From assembly GCF_000382445.1 (NCBI RefSeq), contig NZ_KB905473.1, positions 519,043 to 583,042 on the forward strand: a DNA stretch of 64,000 nucleotides. The letters run 5' to 3'. A program made the translations under genes and the position numbers. This document shows, piece after piece, positions 19,060 to 28,860 of this stretch. Position 1 is the first letter of the stretch; each line of letters starts with the position of its first letter. This DNA comes from Phocaeicola massiliensis B84634 = Timone 84634 = DSM 17679 = JCM 13223. GTDB lineage: Bacteria > Bacteroidota > Bacteroidia > Bacteroidales > Bacteroidaceae. The notes under the pieces were generated by a model. The model saw only the letters and a program-made list of their open reading frames with translations, was not told the origin of the DNA and searched no databases.

Positions 19060-20268
19060 ATGAAAATAATATTACTTAGCTTGCTCCTGTGTCTGTTTTG
19101 CTCTTGGAATGTGGCGGCACAAGGAAATGACATGAGTTGTTATCCTGAGGACACCATTGCTCATCAACTTTCAAAAAAGGAATTAAGACGCCGGAAGGTG
19201 GCCAAACGCAACATACATTATAATATATTGGGAGGACCGAGTTATACTCCGGACTTTGGTGCGTTGATAGGAGGGAGTGCTCTTGTTACATTTCGTATGA
19301 ATCCGTCGGATACCTTGCAAAAACGTTCTGTATTGCCGATGGCCGTTGCGGTGATGTTCGAGGGAGGGTTGAACCTGATGGTGAAACCTCAGTTGTTTTT
19401 CAAGAATGATAAATTCCGTATTTTTGGAAAATTCACTTACAAGAATACATTGGAGAACTTTTATGGAGTCGGGTATACCACCAATAAGCATTATGAGCGC
19501 AGTGACTCTACCAGTGAATATCGTTATAGCGGTTTTCAGATTAATCCGTGGTTTTTATTCCGTTTGGGTAAAAGTAATTTCTTTGCCGGTCCTCAGATTG
19601 ACTTGAGTTATGATAAAATGTCCGAGCCTGCCAAACATTTAATTAATCAGCCTGATTATAAAAGGTTGGGAGGTACCGCCAGCGGATATTCTACTTTCAA
19701 TTCGGGAGTAGGATTTTTGTTGACTTACGACAGTCGGGATATTCCTGCTAATGCTTATAAAGGTATTTATCTGGATTTTCGTGGATTGATGTATCAGAAA
19801 TTCTTGGGAGGAGATAATAATTTCTACCGTTTGGAGGTGGACTACCGCCAATATAAAAAGGTAGGAAATAGAAAAGTTATAGCTTGGACTGCTCAGACCA
19901 AGAATGTGTTTGGGGATGTTCCTATGAACCAATATGCTTTAAGTGGCACTCCTTTTGATCTTCGTGGGTATTATATGGGGCAGTATCGTGATAAATCTTC
20001 TCATGTGGTGCTCGCCGAATATCGTCAGATGTTCAATACGGATAAAAGTACATGGGTAAAGCGTATGTTGCATCATTTGGGTTTTGTTGCTTGGGGAGGT
20101 TGTGGTTTTATGGGACCTACCATGGGTAAGATTGAAGGTGTGTTACCCAATGCCGGTGTGGGACTTCGTATCGAGGTGCAGCCGCGTATGAATGTACGTC
20201 TGGATTTCGGACGTAATTTTGCCAATGACCAAAGTTTGTTCTATTTCAATATGACAGAAGCATTTTAA
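19060..20268 (+). CDS. Omp85/BamA-like outer membrane beta-barrel protein
   Basis: This is a 402-residue protein with a signal peptide (about 1-20). A barrel with repeated aromatic/glycine strands resembles the surface-antigen D15 domain (YGVGYTTNKHY, LLTYDSRDIPANAYKGIYLDFRG, FDLRGYYMGQYRD, GVGLRIEVQPRMNVRLDFG). No POTRA repeats are visible, so it is a short, barrel-only member. It opens the sulfate-activation gene run and its stop codon overlaps the next start. It may provide an outer membrane path for sulfate or for a sulfated product, but that role is inferred only from position. Confidence 0.75.
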   Translation: MKIILLSLLLCLFCSWNVAAQGNDMSCYPEDTIAHQLSKKELRRRKVAKRNIHYNILGGPSYTPDFGALIGGSALVTFRMNPSDTLQKRSVLPMAVAVMFEGGLNLMVKPQLFFKNDKFRIFGKFTYKNTLENFYGVGYTTNKHYERSDSTSEYRYSGFQINPWFLFRLGKSNFFAGPQIDLSYDKMSEPAKHLINQPDYKRLGGTASGYSTFNSGVGFLLTYDSRDIPANAYKGIYLDFRGLMYQKFLGGDNNFYRLEVDYRQYKKVGNRKVIAWTAQTKNVFGDVPMNQYALSGTPFDLRGYYMGQYRDKSSHVVLAEYRQMFNTDKSTWVKRMLHHLGFVAWGGCGFMGPTMGKIEGVLPNAGVGLRIEVQPRMNVRLDFGRNFANDQSLFYFNMTEAF

Positions 20269-21092
20269 TGGAAGTAAACACCATGCAGACTGAATATATA
20301 TTAAAAGCGATAGATGCGGCTTTAGCTGCCGGTAAGGAGATTCTGAACGTTTATAATGATCCTTCTTCTGATTTTCAGATTGAAAGGAAAGCTGATAATT
20401 CTCCACTGACTCTTGCAGACCGTAAGGCGCATGAAATCATTATGACTTATTTGCAGGAAACAGACTATCCGGTATTGAGTGAGGAAGGAAAGCATTTGCC
20501 ATATGAGGTACGGGCGAAATGGGATACGCTGTGGATAGTCGATCCCTTGGATGGCACAAAGGAATTTATAAAACAGAATGGAGAGTTTACTGTCAATATT
20601 GCGTTGGTAGAGAAAGGAATTCCTGTTTTTGGAGTGATTTATGTTCCTGTCAAAGAAACGCTTTATTGGGGTGAAGTGGCAACCGGCGCTTATAAAATGG
20701 AAGGAGTAACCGGACGTGCAGACCGTTCACTGGAAGAAATGAAGGCATCGGCATTTCGTATGCCGTGTGCCGGAACGCATGAAACTTTTGTTCTGGTCGC
20801 TTCCCGTTCCCATCTGTCGGTCGAAACGGAAGAGTATATTGAGGAAAAGCGAAAGATATATCCTCATGTGGAGTTGATATCGGTGGGCAGTTCCATCAAG
20901 ATTTGCAAAGTGTGTGAGGGACTGGCCGATGAATATCCTCGTTTTGCTCCTACCATGGAGTGGGATACGGCTGCCGGGCATGCCATAGCCAAGGCATCAG
21001 GAGCAGAAATATATCAGGCGGGAAAAGAAGAACCGCTGAGGTATAACAAGCCGGACTTGCTGAATCCTTGGTTTATCGTTAAACGAAACTAA
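20268..21092 (+). CDS. cysQ: 3'(2'),5'-bisphosphate nucleotidase (PAP phosphatase)
   Basis: This 274-residue CysQ belongs to the inositol-monophosphatase fold. The metal-binding motifs are VLSEEGK, WIVDPLDGTKEFI and, near the C-terminus, MEWDTAAGHAI. It converts PAP, the by-product of sulfotransfer, to AMP and so keeps PAPS chemistry from stalling. The ATG overlaps the preceding stop (TAATG); a second in-frame ATG at 20283 is also possible. In this run PAPS is made by CysDNC and used by the sulfotransferase, so PAP removal fits. Confidence 0.95.
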   Translation: MEVNTMQTEYILKAIDAALAAGKEILNVYNDPSSDFQIERKADNSPLTLADRKAHEIIMTYLQETDYPVLSEEGKHLPYEVRAKWDTLWIVDPLDGTKEFIKQNGEFTVNIALVEKGIPVFGVIYVPVKETLYWGEVATGAYKMEGVTGRADRSLEEMKASAFRMPCAGTHETFVLVASRSHLSVETEEYIEEKRKIYPHVELISVGSSIKICKVCEGLADEYPRFAPTMEWDTAAGHAIAKASGAEIYQAGKEEPLRYNKPDLLNPWFIVKRN

Positions 21093-21104
21093 TATCCGGA
21101 GTCG

Positions 21105-22661
21105 ATGCTGACATTTGAAGTGATTATTGTATTTCTGGGGTTGATAGGGATGGTGACCGCGCTGCTTCTTGATAAGATGCGTCCCGGAATGATCTTGTTT
21201 TCTGTAACTGTATTTTTCCTTTGTTTTGGTATATTGACACCGAAAGAGATGTTGGAGGGTTTTAGTAACAAGGGAATGATTACTGTGGCGTTGCTTTTCC
21301 TGATCAGTGAAGGAGTCCGGCAATCGGGAGCATTGGGACAGTTGATAAAGAAACTTCTGCCTCAGGAGAAAACAACGGTCATGAAGGCGCAGGCACGTAT
21401 GCTGCCCGTTATTTCCTTTGTTTCTGCTTTTTTGAATAATACACCGGTGGTTGTGATTTTTGCTCCTATTGTCAAACGATGGGCAGAGTCTGTCTGTATT
21501 CCGGCAACCAAATTTTTGATTCCTATCTCATACGCTACCATATTGGGTGGAATGTGCACGCTTATCGGGACTTCTACTAATTTGGTGGTGGATGGTATGA
21601 TTTTGGATGCCGGATATAAGGGGTTTGGAATGTTCGAGTTGGGCAGGGTAGGCGTTTTCATTGCTTTGGCGGGTATTCTTTATTTGTTGTTTTTCTCTTC
21701 AGGATTGTTGCCTGAGGCTCGGAAGAATACGGCAGACGATGAGTATGTTGAAGCGGAGCCCTCTTCTTATCATCGTGTTGAGGCGGTGATAGGTGTACGT
21801 TTCCCGGGTATCAACAAACGGGTGGGGGATTTTAACTTTGCCCGTCATTATGGTGCCGAAGTAAAAGAAATAAAGCGAAGTGGTGTTAGTATTACCAATA
21901 ATCTGTCAAGGGTGAAGTTTCATGAGGGAGATACATTGGTGTTATGGGCCGATGATTCATTTATTTCTACATGGGGGGATTCTTCTGTATTTGTATTGTT
22001 GGCTAATGGTAAAGACACCGAACCGAAAGGTGACAGGAAAAAACGTTGGTTTGCATTGACTTTGTTGGTGTTGATGATTGTGGGAGCGACAGTGGGAGAG
22101 TTACCTTTTATGGAAGAACTATTTCCCGGTGTTGAGCTTGATATGTTCTTTTTTGCGGCTGTAACGACTGTGATAATGGCGTGGACCAAACTTTTTCCGG
22201 CACGTAAATATACTAAATACATCTCGTGGGATATCTTGATAACCATTGCCTGTGCATTTGCTATCAGTCGGGCTATGGTAAATTCCGGAGCATCAGGTTT
22301 CATTGCTCATGGAATTATTGATATGAGTGATGATTATAGTCCGCATGTGTTGCTGGCTGTTTTATTTATTATCACCAATCTGTTTACTGAGTTGATAACT
22401 AATAATGCCGCTGCTGCACTGGCTTTTCCGCTTGCCCTGTCTTTGTCCGATCAGTTGGGTGTAAGTCCGACACCTTTTTTTGTTGTCATCTGTATCGCTG
22501 CATCTGCCAGCTTTTTTACTCCTATCGGTTATCAGACTAATTTGATTGTGCAGGGTATCGGAAACTATAAATTTACAGATTTTGTGCGTGTCGGTTTGCC
22601 GTTGAACATATTGACGTTTATAATTTCAGTTATTCTGATACCGATGATATGGCCTTTTTGA
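21105..22661 (+). CDS. SLC13/DASS-family permease with RCK-C domain, probable sulfate transporter
   Basis: This 518-residue membrane protein has two halves of hydrophobic helices typical of the SLC13/ArsB-like ion transporter superfamily. The conserved hairpin-type motifs are AFLNNTPVVVIF, IGTSTNLVVDG and, in the second half, TELITNNAAAALAFPLA and ASASFFTPIGYQTN. A soluble TrkA-C/RCK-C-like domain lies between the halves (around 225-285, GVRFPGINKRVGDFNF and FHEGDTLVLWAD). Related plant and bacterial carriers move sulfate, and the position next to cysC/D/N supports that substrate. It is 12 bp after cysQ. Confidence 0.85.
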   Translation: MLTFEVIIVFLGLIGMVTALLLDKMRPGMILFSVTVFFLCFGILTPKEMLEGFSNKGMITVALLFLISEGVRQSGALGQLIKKLLPQEKTTVMKAQARMLPVISFVSAFLNNTPVVVIFAPIVKRWAESVCIPATKFLIPISYATILGGMCTLIGTSTNLVVDGMILDAGYKGFGMFELGRVGVFIALAGILYLLFFSSGLLPEARKNTADDEYVEAEPSSYHRVEAVIGVRFPGINKRVGDFNFARHYGAEVKEIKRSGVSITNNLSRVKFHEGDTLVLWADDSFISTWGDSSVFVLLANGKDTEPKGDRKKRWFALTLLVLMIVGATVGELPFMEELFPGVELDMFFFAAVTTVIMAWTKLFPARKYTKYISWDILITIACAFAISRAMVNSGASGFIAHGIIDMSDDYSPHVLLAVLFIITNLFTELITNNAAAALAFPLALSLSDQLGVSPTPFFVVICIAASASFFTPIGYQTNLIVQGIGNYKFTDFVRVGLPLNILTFIISVILIPMIWPF

Positions 22662-22690
22662 TAAAGTAAAAGATTAAATGAAAATAGAGA

Positions 22691-23305
22691 ATGAAAGACG
22701 AGAACATATATCCTATATTTGACCGTATGCTTTCCCGGAAGGATAAAGAAGCGCTGTTGGGACAACGGGGAGTTATGCTGTGGCTGACGGGACTTAGCGG
22801 TTCCGGTAAGAGTACTATTGCCATAGCTTTGGAACGTGAATTACATAAACGTGGTTTGCTCTGCCGTATATTGGACGGGGATAATATTCGTAGTGGCATC
22901 AATAATAATTTGGGCTTTTCGGCAGAGGATCGTGTGGAAAACATCCGTCGCATAGCCGAAATAGGCAAGTTGTTTGTCGATACGGGAATCATTACCATTG
23001 CCGCTTTCATCAGTCCCGGTAATGAGCTTCGGCAGATGGCTGCCCGTATTATCGGGATAGAGGATTTCCTGGAAATCTATGTCAGCACTCCTTTGGTAGA
23101 GTGTGAGAAACGTGATGTGAAAGGACTTTATGCCAAAGCACGTCGGGGTGAAATCAAGAACTTTACCGGAATCTCCGCCCCTTTTGAAGCTCCGGAGCAT
23201 CCTGCCTTATCTTTGGATACTTCTAAGTTGAGTTTGGAAGAGTCGGTCAATACTTTGTTGGAGTTGGTGCTCCCCATTGTTGGTAAAAAAGAAGAAAAAA
23301 TATAA
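22691..23305 (+). CDS. cysC: Adenylylsulfate (APS) kinase
   Basis: This 204-residue CysC has the Walker A motif GLSGSGKST at 34-42, the [16 protein letters not shown] substrate loop, and the lid motif [18 protein letters not shown]. It phosphorylates APS to PAPS, the sulfate donor. It sits between the permease and cysD with short gaps (29 and 11 bp), so it is almost certainly co-transcribed with them. Length and motifs are complete. Confidence 0.96.
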   Translation: MKDENIYPIFDRMLSRKDKEALLGQRGVMLWLTGLSGSGKSTIAIALERELHKRGLLCRILDGDNIRSGINNNLGFSAEDRVENIRRIAEIGKLFVDTGIITIAAFISPGNELRQMAARIIGIEDFLEIYVSTPLVECEKRDVKGLYAKARRGEIKNFTGISAPFEAPEHPALSLDTSKLSLEESVNTLLELVLPIVGKKEEKI

Positions 23306-23316
23306 TTCATTATAAA

Positions 23317-24228
23317 ATGGAAGAAAATTATAAATTGAGCCACTTAAGGGAATTGGAAGCGGAGTCTATCCATATCATTCGTGAAGTGGCAGCTGAATTT
23401 GAGAATCCTGTTATGCTTTATAGTATTGGTAAAGATTCGTCTGTCATGGTACGTTTGGCAGAGAAGGCTTTCTATCCGGGAAAGGTGCCTTTCCCTTTGA
23501 TGCATATCGATTCTAAATGGAAATTCAGGGAAATGATAGAGTTCCGTGATCAATACGCCAAAGAACATGGATGGAATTTGATAGTGGAAAGTAATATGGA
23601 GGCCTTTAATGCCGGAGTAGGGCCTTTTACGCATGGCAGCAAAGTGCATACCGATTTAATGAAGACACAGGCGTTGCTTCACGGACTGGATAAATACAGG
23701 TTTGATGCCGCCTTTGGTGGAGCACGTCGTGATGAGGAAAAGTCACGTGCCAAAGAACGTATATTCTCTTTTCGTGACCGTTTTCATCAGTGGGACCCTA
23801 AAAACCAGCGTCCCGAGTTGTGGGATATTTATAATGCTAAGATTCATAAAGGAGAAAGTATCCGTGTGTTTCCATTAAGCAATTGGACTGAACTGGATAT
23901 CTGGCAGTACATCCGTTTGGAAAATATTCCTATCGTGCCGCTTTATTTTGCCAAGGAACGTCCTGTGGTGAATATAGATGGAAATCTGATTATGGCTGAT
24001 GATGACCGCTTGCCCGAAGAATATCGGGACCGTATTGAAATGAAGAAAGTGCGTTTCCGTACTTTGGGGTGTTGGCCTTTGACCGGGGCCGTAGAGAGTG
24101 ATGCCGATACGATTGAGAAGATTGTAGAAGAGATGATGACCACTACCAAAAGTGAGCGTACCACCCGTGTCATTGATTTTGACCAGGATGCCAGTATGGA
24201 GCAGAAGAAACGTGAGGGATATTTTTAG
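23317..24228 (+). CDS. cysD: Sulfate adenylyltransferase, subunit 2
   Basis: This 303-residue PP-loop ATPase has SIGKDSS at 36-42. It forms APS from sulfate and ATP with the CysN GTPase. Other family segments are [31 protein letters not shown] and the C-terminal [12 protein letters not shown]. It follows cysC by 11 bp and precedes cysN by 21 bp. There is no PAPS reductase (cysH) or sulfite reductase here, so the activated sulfate is more likely meant for sulfation than for cysteine synthesis. Confidence 0.97.
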   Translation: MEENYKLSHLRELEAESIHIIREVAAEFENPVMLYSIGKDSSVMVRLAEKAFYPGKVPFPLMHIDSKWKFREMIEFRDQYAKEHGWNLIVESNMEAFNAGVGPFTHGSKVHTDLMKTQALLHGLDKYRFDAAFGGARRDEEKSRAKERIFSFRDRFHQWDPKNQRPELWDIYNAKIHKGESIRVFPLSNWTELDIWQYIRLENIPIVPLYFAKERPVVNIDGNLIMADDDRLPEEYRDRIEMKKVRFRTLGCWPLTGAVESDADTIEKIVEEMMTTTKSERTTRVIDFDQDASMEQKKREGYF

Positions 24229-24249
24229 AATGATAAGTAGGAATTTTAA

Positions 24250-25722
24250 ATGAAGAAATGGGTGATGGAGAATAAATTGAATATAAAGGAGTATTTGGAT
24301 AAGGATGAACAGAAAGACTTGCTACGCCTGTTGACAGCCGGTTCGGTAGACGATGGAAAGTCTACCCTGATAGGACGTCTGTTGTTTGACAGCAAGAAGT
24401 TGTACGAGGATCAGCTTGCCGCTTTGGAACGTGACAGCAAACGTGTGGGGAATGCAGGTGACCATATAGATTACGCTTTGTTGTGCGACGGGTTGAAAGC
24501 AGAGCGCGAGCAGGGTATTACGATTGATGTAGCTTACCGTTATTTTTCAACGAACAACCGTAAATTTATCATAGCCGATACTCCGGGACATGAACAATAT
24601 ACCCGCAATATGATTACCGGAGGTTCTACTGCCAATCTTGCCATAATCTTGGTAGATGCTCGCTTGGGTGTGATTACGCAGACCTGCCGCCATACTTTTC
24701 TGGTATCTTTATTGGGAATAAAGCATGTGGTGCTGGCGGTGAACAAGATGGACCTTGTCGGGTTTTCGGAAGAGCGTTTCAACGAAATCGTGACCGAATA
24801 TAAGAAGTTTGTAGAGCCATTGGGAATCCCGGATGTGACTTGTATTCCTCTTTCGGCACTTGACGGTGACAATGTGGTGCAGAAATCTGAACGTACGCCA
24901 TGGTACAAAGGTACTTCTTTATTGGAATTGCTTGAAACGGTTTCCATCGAGAATGACCATAATCTGACTGATTTCCGTTTCCCGGTTCAGTATGTATTAA
25001 GACCGAATCTGGATTTCCGCGGTTTCTGTGGAAAGATTGCTTCCGGTGTCATCCATAAAGGGGATGAGGTGATGGCTTTGCCTTCCGGCAAGAAATCTCA
25101 TATCAAGAGTATTGTTACTTATGATGGTGAGTTAGAGTATGCTTTCCCGCCGCAAGCGGTGACATTGACTTTGGAGGATGAGATTGACGTGTCTCGCGGA
25201 GATATGTTGGTGCATGCCGATAATGTGCCTGTGATAGATCGTAACTTTGAAGCCATGTTGGTATGGATGGATGAGGAGGCGATGGACCTTGATAAATCTT
25301 TCTTTATCAAGCATACCACCAATACAGGACGTACCCGTATAGATAGCATTAAGTATAAAGTGGATGTGAATACGATGGAGCATCTGTCTGTTGAAAACGG
25401 TAAATTGAAAAAGGAGGATCTGCCTTTGCAATTGAATCAGATTGCCCGTGTGACATTTACTACCGCCAAGCCGCTTTTCTTTGATTCTTATCAAAAGAAT
25501 AAAGCTTGCGGTTCTTTTATTCTGATTGACCCCATTACCAATAACACCAGTGCGGTGGGGATGATTATAGACAGAGTGGAAGCCAAAGATATGCTGAATG
25601 CCATGGAAGTTCCTACTTTGAATCTGGCAGCTATGGGTATTGGTGAGGAACATTATGAAGCCATAGAAAAGGTGGTGAAAGAATTGGACCGTCAAGGCAT
25701 TTCAGTCAAGATAGAAAAATAA
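24250..25722 (+). CDS. cysN: Sulfate adenylyltransferase, GTPase subunit 1
   Basis: This 490-residue EF-Tu-like GTPase has G1 GSVDDGKST at 31-39, G3 DTPGH at 110-114 and G4 NKMD at 165-168, followed by two beta-barrel domains. GTP hydrolysis drives APS formation by CysD. There is no fused APS kinase domain, in agreement with the separate cysC. The start at 24250 gives an extra MKKWV before MENKL; the ATG at 24265 is an equally plausible start. Confidence 0.97.
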   Translation: MKKWVMENKLNIKEYLDKDEQKDLLRLLTAGSVDDGKSTLIGRLLFDSKKLYEDQLAALERDSKRVGNAGDHIDYALLCDGLKAEREQGITIDVAYRYFSTNNRKFIIADTPGHEQYTRNMITGGSTANLAIILVDARLGVITQTCRHTFLVSLLGIKHVVLAVNKMDLVGFSEERFNEIVTEYKKFVEPLGIPDVTCIPLSALDGDNVVQKSERTPWYKGTSLLELLETVSIENDHNLTDFRFPVQYVLRPNLDFRGFCGKIASGVIHKGDEVMALPSGKKSHIKSIVTYDGELEYAFPPQAVTLTLEDEIDVSRGDMLVHADNVPVIDRNFEAMLVWMDEEAMDLDKSFFIKHTTNTGRTRIDSIKYKVDVNTMEHLSVENGKLKKEDLPLQLNQIARVTFTTAKPLFFDSYQKNKACGSFILIDPITNNTSAVGMIIDRVEAKDMLNAMEVPTLNLAAMGIGEEHYEAIEKVVKELDRQGISVKIEK

Positions 25723-25749
25723 CAGCGTACAATTAAAAAAAGAAAAGTA

Positions 25750-26856
25750 ATGGGATTACTTGAATTCAACAAGCTGCCGATTAATACATTGGTAGGCGCC
25801 GATTGGAAAACGTTCAAGGCGATTACTGCGGGAAGGGAAATTGATCCGGCGTATAGAGGAAAATACCGTTTGACGAAAGCAGTATGCCGTTTGCTTTCCA
25901 CCTTGGCTCCATTGCAGGAAAAGCGATACAGGAAACTGTTGGCTGACAAGCCTTTGGAACACGATCCGGTCTTTATCCTCGGACATTGGCGTAGCGGGAC
26001 TACCTTTATGCATAATGTGTTCTCTTGTGACAAACATTTCGGATATAATACTACTTATCAGACGGTGTTTCCTCACCTGATGATGTGGGGACAGCCTTTT
26101 TTCAAGAAGAATATGAGTTGGCTGATGCCCGACAAGCGTCCGACGGATAATATGGAACTGGCTGTAGACTTGCCTCAGGAGGAAGAGTTTGCATTGGCCA
26201 ATATGATGCCCTATACCTATTATAACTTTTGGTTCCTGCCTAAGTACCAGCAGGAATATGCTGATAAATACTTGTTGTTCAATGATATCAGTGATGAGGA
26301 ATTGAAAGTGTTTGAGGATATATTCACCAAACTTATTAAAATTTCTCTTTGGAATACAGGCGGAACACAATTCTTAAGTAAGAATCCGCCTCATACAGGA
26401 CGTGTAAAAGAGTTGGTCAAGATGTTTCCGAATGCCAAATTCATCTATTTGATGCGTAATCCGTATACGGTATTCGAATCTACAAGGAATTTCTTCACCA
26501 ATACAATCCAGCCGTTGAAACTGGAGGATATTTCTCCGGAGGCGCTGGAACAGAATATCTTGTCTGTTTATACCAAGCTGTATCATAAATATGAGGCGGA
26601 TAAACAATTCATTCCTGAAGGAAATTTGATGGAAGTGAAGTTCGAGGATTTTGAGGCGGATGCAATGGCTATGACCGAGCATATCTATAAATCTCTTTCT
26701 ATTCCCGGATTCGAGGAGGCTTCTCCGGCTATCAACCGTTATATAGGTGGTAAGAAAGGATATAAGAAGAATAAGTATAAGTATGACGACCGTACGGTCC
26801 GGTTAGTGGAAGAGAATTGGAAATTCGCTTTAGAGCAGTGGGGATATTCAATTTGA
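25750..26856 (+). CDS. PAPS-dependent sulfotransferase, steroid-sulfonation type
   Basis: This 368-residue sulfotransferase has the 5'-phosphosulfate loop FILGHWRSGTTFMHN at 75-89, LSKNPPHTGR at 209-218 and the 3'-phosphate site RNPYTVFEST at 236-245. It transfers sulfate from PAPS to a hydroxyl of a small acceptor. The cluster order (permease, cysC, cysD, cysN, sulfotransferase) resembles the B. thetaiotaomicron BT_0412-BT_0416 locus, which I recall as sulfonating cholesterol and other sterols. The acceptor here is inferred from that resemblance. The C-terminus appears altered: it now ends QWGYSI, while 357 bp downstream the same 15 bp continue as QWGYSVNVSKK and stop, which may be the original end. 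Confidence 0.88.
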   Translation: MGLLEFNKLPINTLVGADWKTFKAITAGREIDPAYRGKYRLTKAVCRLLSTLAPLQEKRYRKLLADKPLEHDPVFILGHWRSGTTFMHNVFSCDKHFGYNTTYQTVFPHLMMWGQPFFKKNMSWLMPDKRPTDNMELAVDLPQEEEFALANMMPYTYYNFWFLPKYQQEYADKYLLFNDISDEELKVFEDIFTKLIKISLWNTGGTQFLSKNPPHTGRVKELVKMFPNAKFIYLMRNPYTVFESTRNFFTNTIQPLKLEDISPEALEQNILSVYTKLYHKYEADKQFIPEGNLMEVKFEDFEADAMAMTEHIYKSLSIPGFEEASPAINRYIGGKKGYKKNKYKYDDRTVRLVEENWKFALEQWGYSI

Positions 26857-26912
26857 ATATACTAAAGAAGGTACTGAAAAATAGCACCGGAATTTTTTCT
26901 ATAAGGAGTTGA

Positions 26913-27029
26913 ATGTGTCAAAACGTGGATAATGCTGTCGTTTAGTCCGTAGGGGCGTGGTTCGCTCGCCCGAAAACAGTTTACTTTGTGTTTTCGGGCA
27001 GGCAAACCCTGTCCCCTGATGTTGTCTTC
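26913..27029 (+). repeat. Dispersed GTGTCAAAAC repeat, copy B (right end lost)
   Basis: The left end ATGTGTCAAAACGTGGATAA and the internal hairpin GGTTCGCTCGCCCGAA ... TTCGGGCAGGCAAACC match copies A and D. The right terminal repeat is absent, so this copy is truncated. Confidence 0.75.
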
Positions 27030-27130
27030 TCCGCTCTTCAGCCCCCTGCATGCGTTTTTGAGTTTCCTAAGCCGTTTCATTAGCCGGACCAGGCGTTTCC
27101 GTCCTTTCGGTTATGCCTGTCTGTCCGTCG

Positions 27131-27197
27131 GATTACTACAGTCTCCGGCAGCGGACTGTATAGTCCGTTGCAGTGGACCGTACAGTCTGCTACAGTG
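27131..27197 (+). repeat. Palindromic array around GGACTGTAYAGTCC, left copy
   Basis: Short near-palindromes follow each other: CTACAGTCTCCGGCAGC, GGACTGTATAGTCC, GTTGCAGTGGACCGTACAGTC and CTACAGTGG. An inverted, similar copy lies at 28880-28925, so the two copies bracket the IS1182-like transposase gene. Confidence 0.65.
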
Positions 27198-27225
27198 GGG
27201 ATATTCAGTAAATGTCTCTAAAAAA

Positions 27226-27277
27226 TAAGATGGCATATGAAGATGATAGGGCATGATCACTTCATATGCCATTCTTA
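27226..27277 (-). terminator. Hairpin at the end of the transposase region
   Basis: The stem TGGCATATGAAG / CTTCATATGCCA (27231-27242, 27260-27271) extends with a bulge to 17 bp around a 17-nt loop. A T tract (TTTTTT at 27225-27220) follows on the minus strand. It suits the minus-strand transposase and could also end the displaced sulfotransferase transcript. Confidence 0.55.
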
Positions 27278-28860
27278 TTGCCATTTTTCCGTGCTTTCTC
27301 ACATAATTCTATCCGACAGGACATGACGTTCCGGAAGAAGTCTGATGACCTCTTCTGATTCTGTGAGTAAAATCATATCATGCTGCTTTAGCTGTTTTGT
27401 TTCTGATTTTTTCTATCATCAGTATGGCATTTGCCGTATGTATTCCAAAGAAAATCCACAGTATTTCCGTCTTCCTGTTTCCGGCCTTTATCCTTGAGAG
27501 CGAGTAATGTTGCTTTTGAGTGCCGAAGCTTCCTTCAAGCCGTGTTGCCCTTTCTTTTGAGAGTTCGCTTCTAAGCATCTTCCTCAAAGGCTCATCTTTG
27601 GCCGCCCTTCCCTTGCGCACAAAGGATGTGGATATCCCATATTTTGTACAGAACTTTCTGTTGGCATTATTGGCATATATGGAATCGGCAGCCACACATC
27701 TTACCCTTACATTCATAAGCTTCTGCTGCATACGGATACAGTCCTTCAAGCGTATACCCTCATTGAATGCCTTGAACGAGAGGTGTTCTATGAACGATAT
27801 GCCGTCTATCTGTATATTATTGACCTTTGCACCAAACTCGACGGACTTGGTTTCCTTGCCTCTGACGATGGGACGTACATAATGACGGTCAATGCTGACG
27901 ATGCGGTCACTGACTTTCCGCCCTTCAAACATTTCCTTTTCTTGTACAAGCACCTTTCTGATGATGGAAAGACGCTTATGATAATCCTGGGTATATCGGA
28001 GTAAAGCACCGTACTCGCTATGGATTCCATCCCTTTGACTGAGGAGCTTTTCAAGAAGCTTGATCATACGGCGCTTAAGCATTCTTGTCCTTGAAGCTCT
28101 CCTCTTTCTTTTCTTGCAGTAGGACAGATAGGATTCCGCCACATTCCTGTATTTGTTGCGCGGACGCCTTATGCCCAGCTCCTTGCAATGCCGGCATATA
28201 TGCCTGTAGAGCCATTCGAGGCTTTCCCAAAGGAGTTTCATGTCCGTAGGAAAACGCATGTGGCTTTCATAGCATGTGGCATCGGTCATGCAGACGTGAA
28301 GGTTATCAAGATAAGGTTTCCAGTGTGAAGCCAGGAGCTCCTGGAAAGAATCAATGTCAAGGCGGGATGCTATCTCATTACGGATGGCACTGACTATCTT
28401 GAAGTTGGTTATGGGAAGGGACGGGGGAATCATAATTCCACAGAAAATCTGGTAGTGTATGTTCCCGTTCAGATGTTCCACCAGTTGCCTGTCGGAGAAT
28501 CCGGTGTATGCCTTCAGGACCATAAGGGCGATCTTTGCGGAAGGACTGAATCTGTTCCTGCGTCCCAGGCGCCGGTCCGACAGGCCTGCGGCTTTTGCCA
28601 TACATTCAAACGGAAAGACTGAATGAAGCTTGCCAAGCTCACTCTCATTAAAACTCTTGCGGTATTTTTCCAGAATATCAAATTCTGTAAAACCCAAAGT
28701 AGGGTGAATTTCTGAAATATTCACTATCTTTGCCATATCTTATTAGTTTGGATATTTCCCCCGTTTTGGCCGTCAAACCTTATTTTCGGGGGAATACCTA
28801 AAGATACAAAAAAGCCAACTAATTCGCAATAATTTGTGTATGAATTAGTTGGCTGATTTT
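27278..28860 (-). mobile_element. IS1182-like insertion sequence, ends uncertain
   Basis: The region holds a transposase gene and a subterminal hairpin, AGCCAACTAATTC / GAATTAGTTGGCT near 28813-28854. Boundaries could not be fixed: no clear target duplication was found. Imperfectly matching inverted stretches (GGGATATTCAGTAAAT at 27198-27213 and the complement GGGACATTCATTAAAT at 28881-28866) could be ends or part of the flanking palindromic repeat. Confidence 0.55.
27378..28736 (-). CDS. IS1182-like (IS5 superfamily) transposase
   Basis: This 452-residue DDE transposase has an N-terminal helical DNA-binding region (FSPSAKIALMVLKAYTGFSDRQLVEHL), a first acidic motif CMTDATCYESHMRFPTD near 155, a second VAADSIYANNANRKF near 365, and the last acidic motif ERATRLEGSFGTQKQHY near 410. 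A basic, coiled segment (YCKKRKRRASRTRMLKRRM) separates the catalytic parts, as in IS1182 types. The frame is intact. It lies between the sulfotransferase gene and tmRNA, and the protein may still be active. Confidence 0.88.
   Translation of the reverse strand: MAKIVNISEIHPTLGFTEFDILEKYRKSFNESELGKLHSVFPFECMAKAAGLSDRRLGRRNRFSPSAKIALMVLKAYTGFSDRQLVEHLNGNIHYQIFCGIMIPPSLPITNFKIVSAIRNEIASRLDIDSFQELLASHWKPYLDNLHVCMTDATCYESHMRFPTDMKLLWESLEWLYRHICRHCKELGIRRPRNKYRNVAESYLSYCKKRKRRASRTRMLKRRMIKLLEKLLSQRDGIHSEYGALLRYTQDYHKRLSIIRKVLVQEKEMFEGRKVSDRIVSIDRHYVRPIVRGKETKSVEFGAKVNNIQIDGISFIEHLSFKAFNEGIRLKDCIRMQQKLMNVRVRCVAADSIYANNANRKFCTKYGISTSFVRKGRAAKDEPLRKMLRSELSKERATRLEGSFGTQKQHYSLSRIKAGNRKTEILWIFFGIHTANAILMIEKIRNKTAKAA

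Larger units (their letters stand above)
26836..27207 (+). other. 357-bp insertion between 15-bp direct repeats at the sulfotransferase 3' end
   Basis: CAGTGGGGATATTCA occurs at 26836-26850, inside the last codons of the sulfotransferase, and again at 27193-27207. The second copy continues in the matching frame with GTAAATGTCTCTAAAAAATAA (VNVSKK stop) and then a hairpin, like a displaced gene end. Between them lie repeat copy B and a palindromic array. The simplest reading is an insertion or duplication that shortened the protein by six residues. Confidence 0.6.

Noticed and set aside
27131-27197. Short regular repeats resembling a CRISPR array
   Set aside because: Units are palindromes of varying spacing without unique spacers, and no cas genes are near.
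26986-27228. 80-codon frame ending QWGYSVNVSKK
   Set aside because: It crosses repeat copy B and a palindromic array; only its last codons are meaningful, as the displaced sulfotransferase end.
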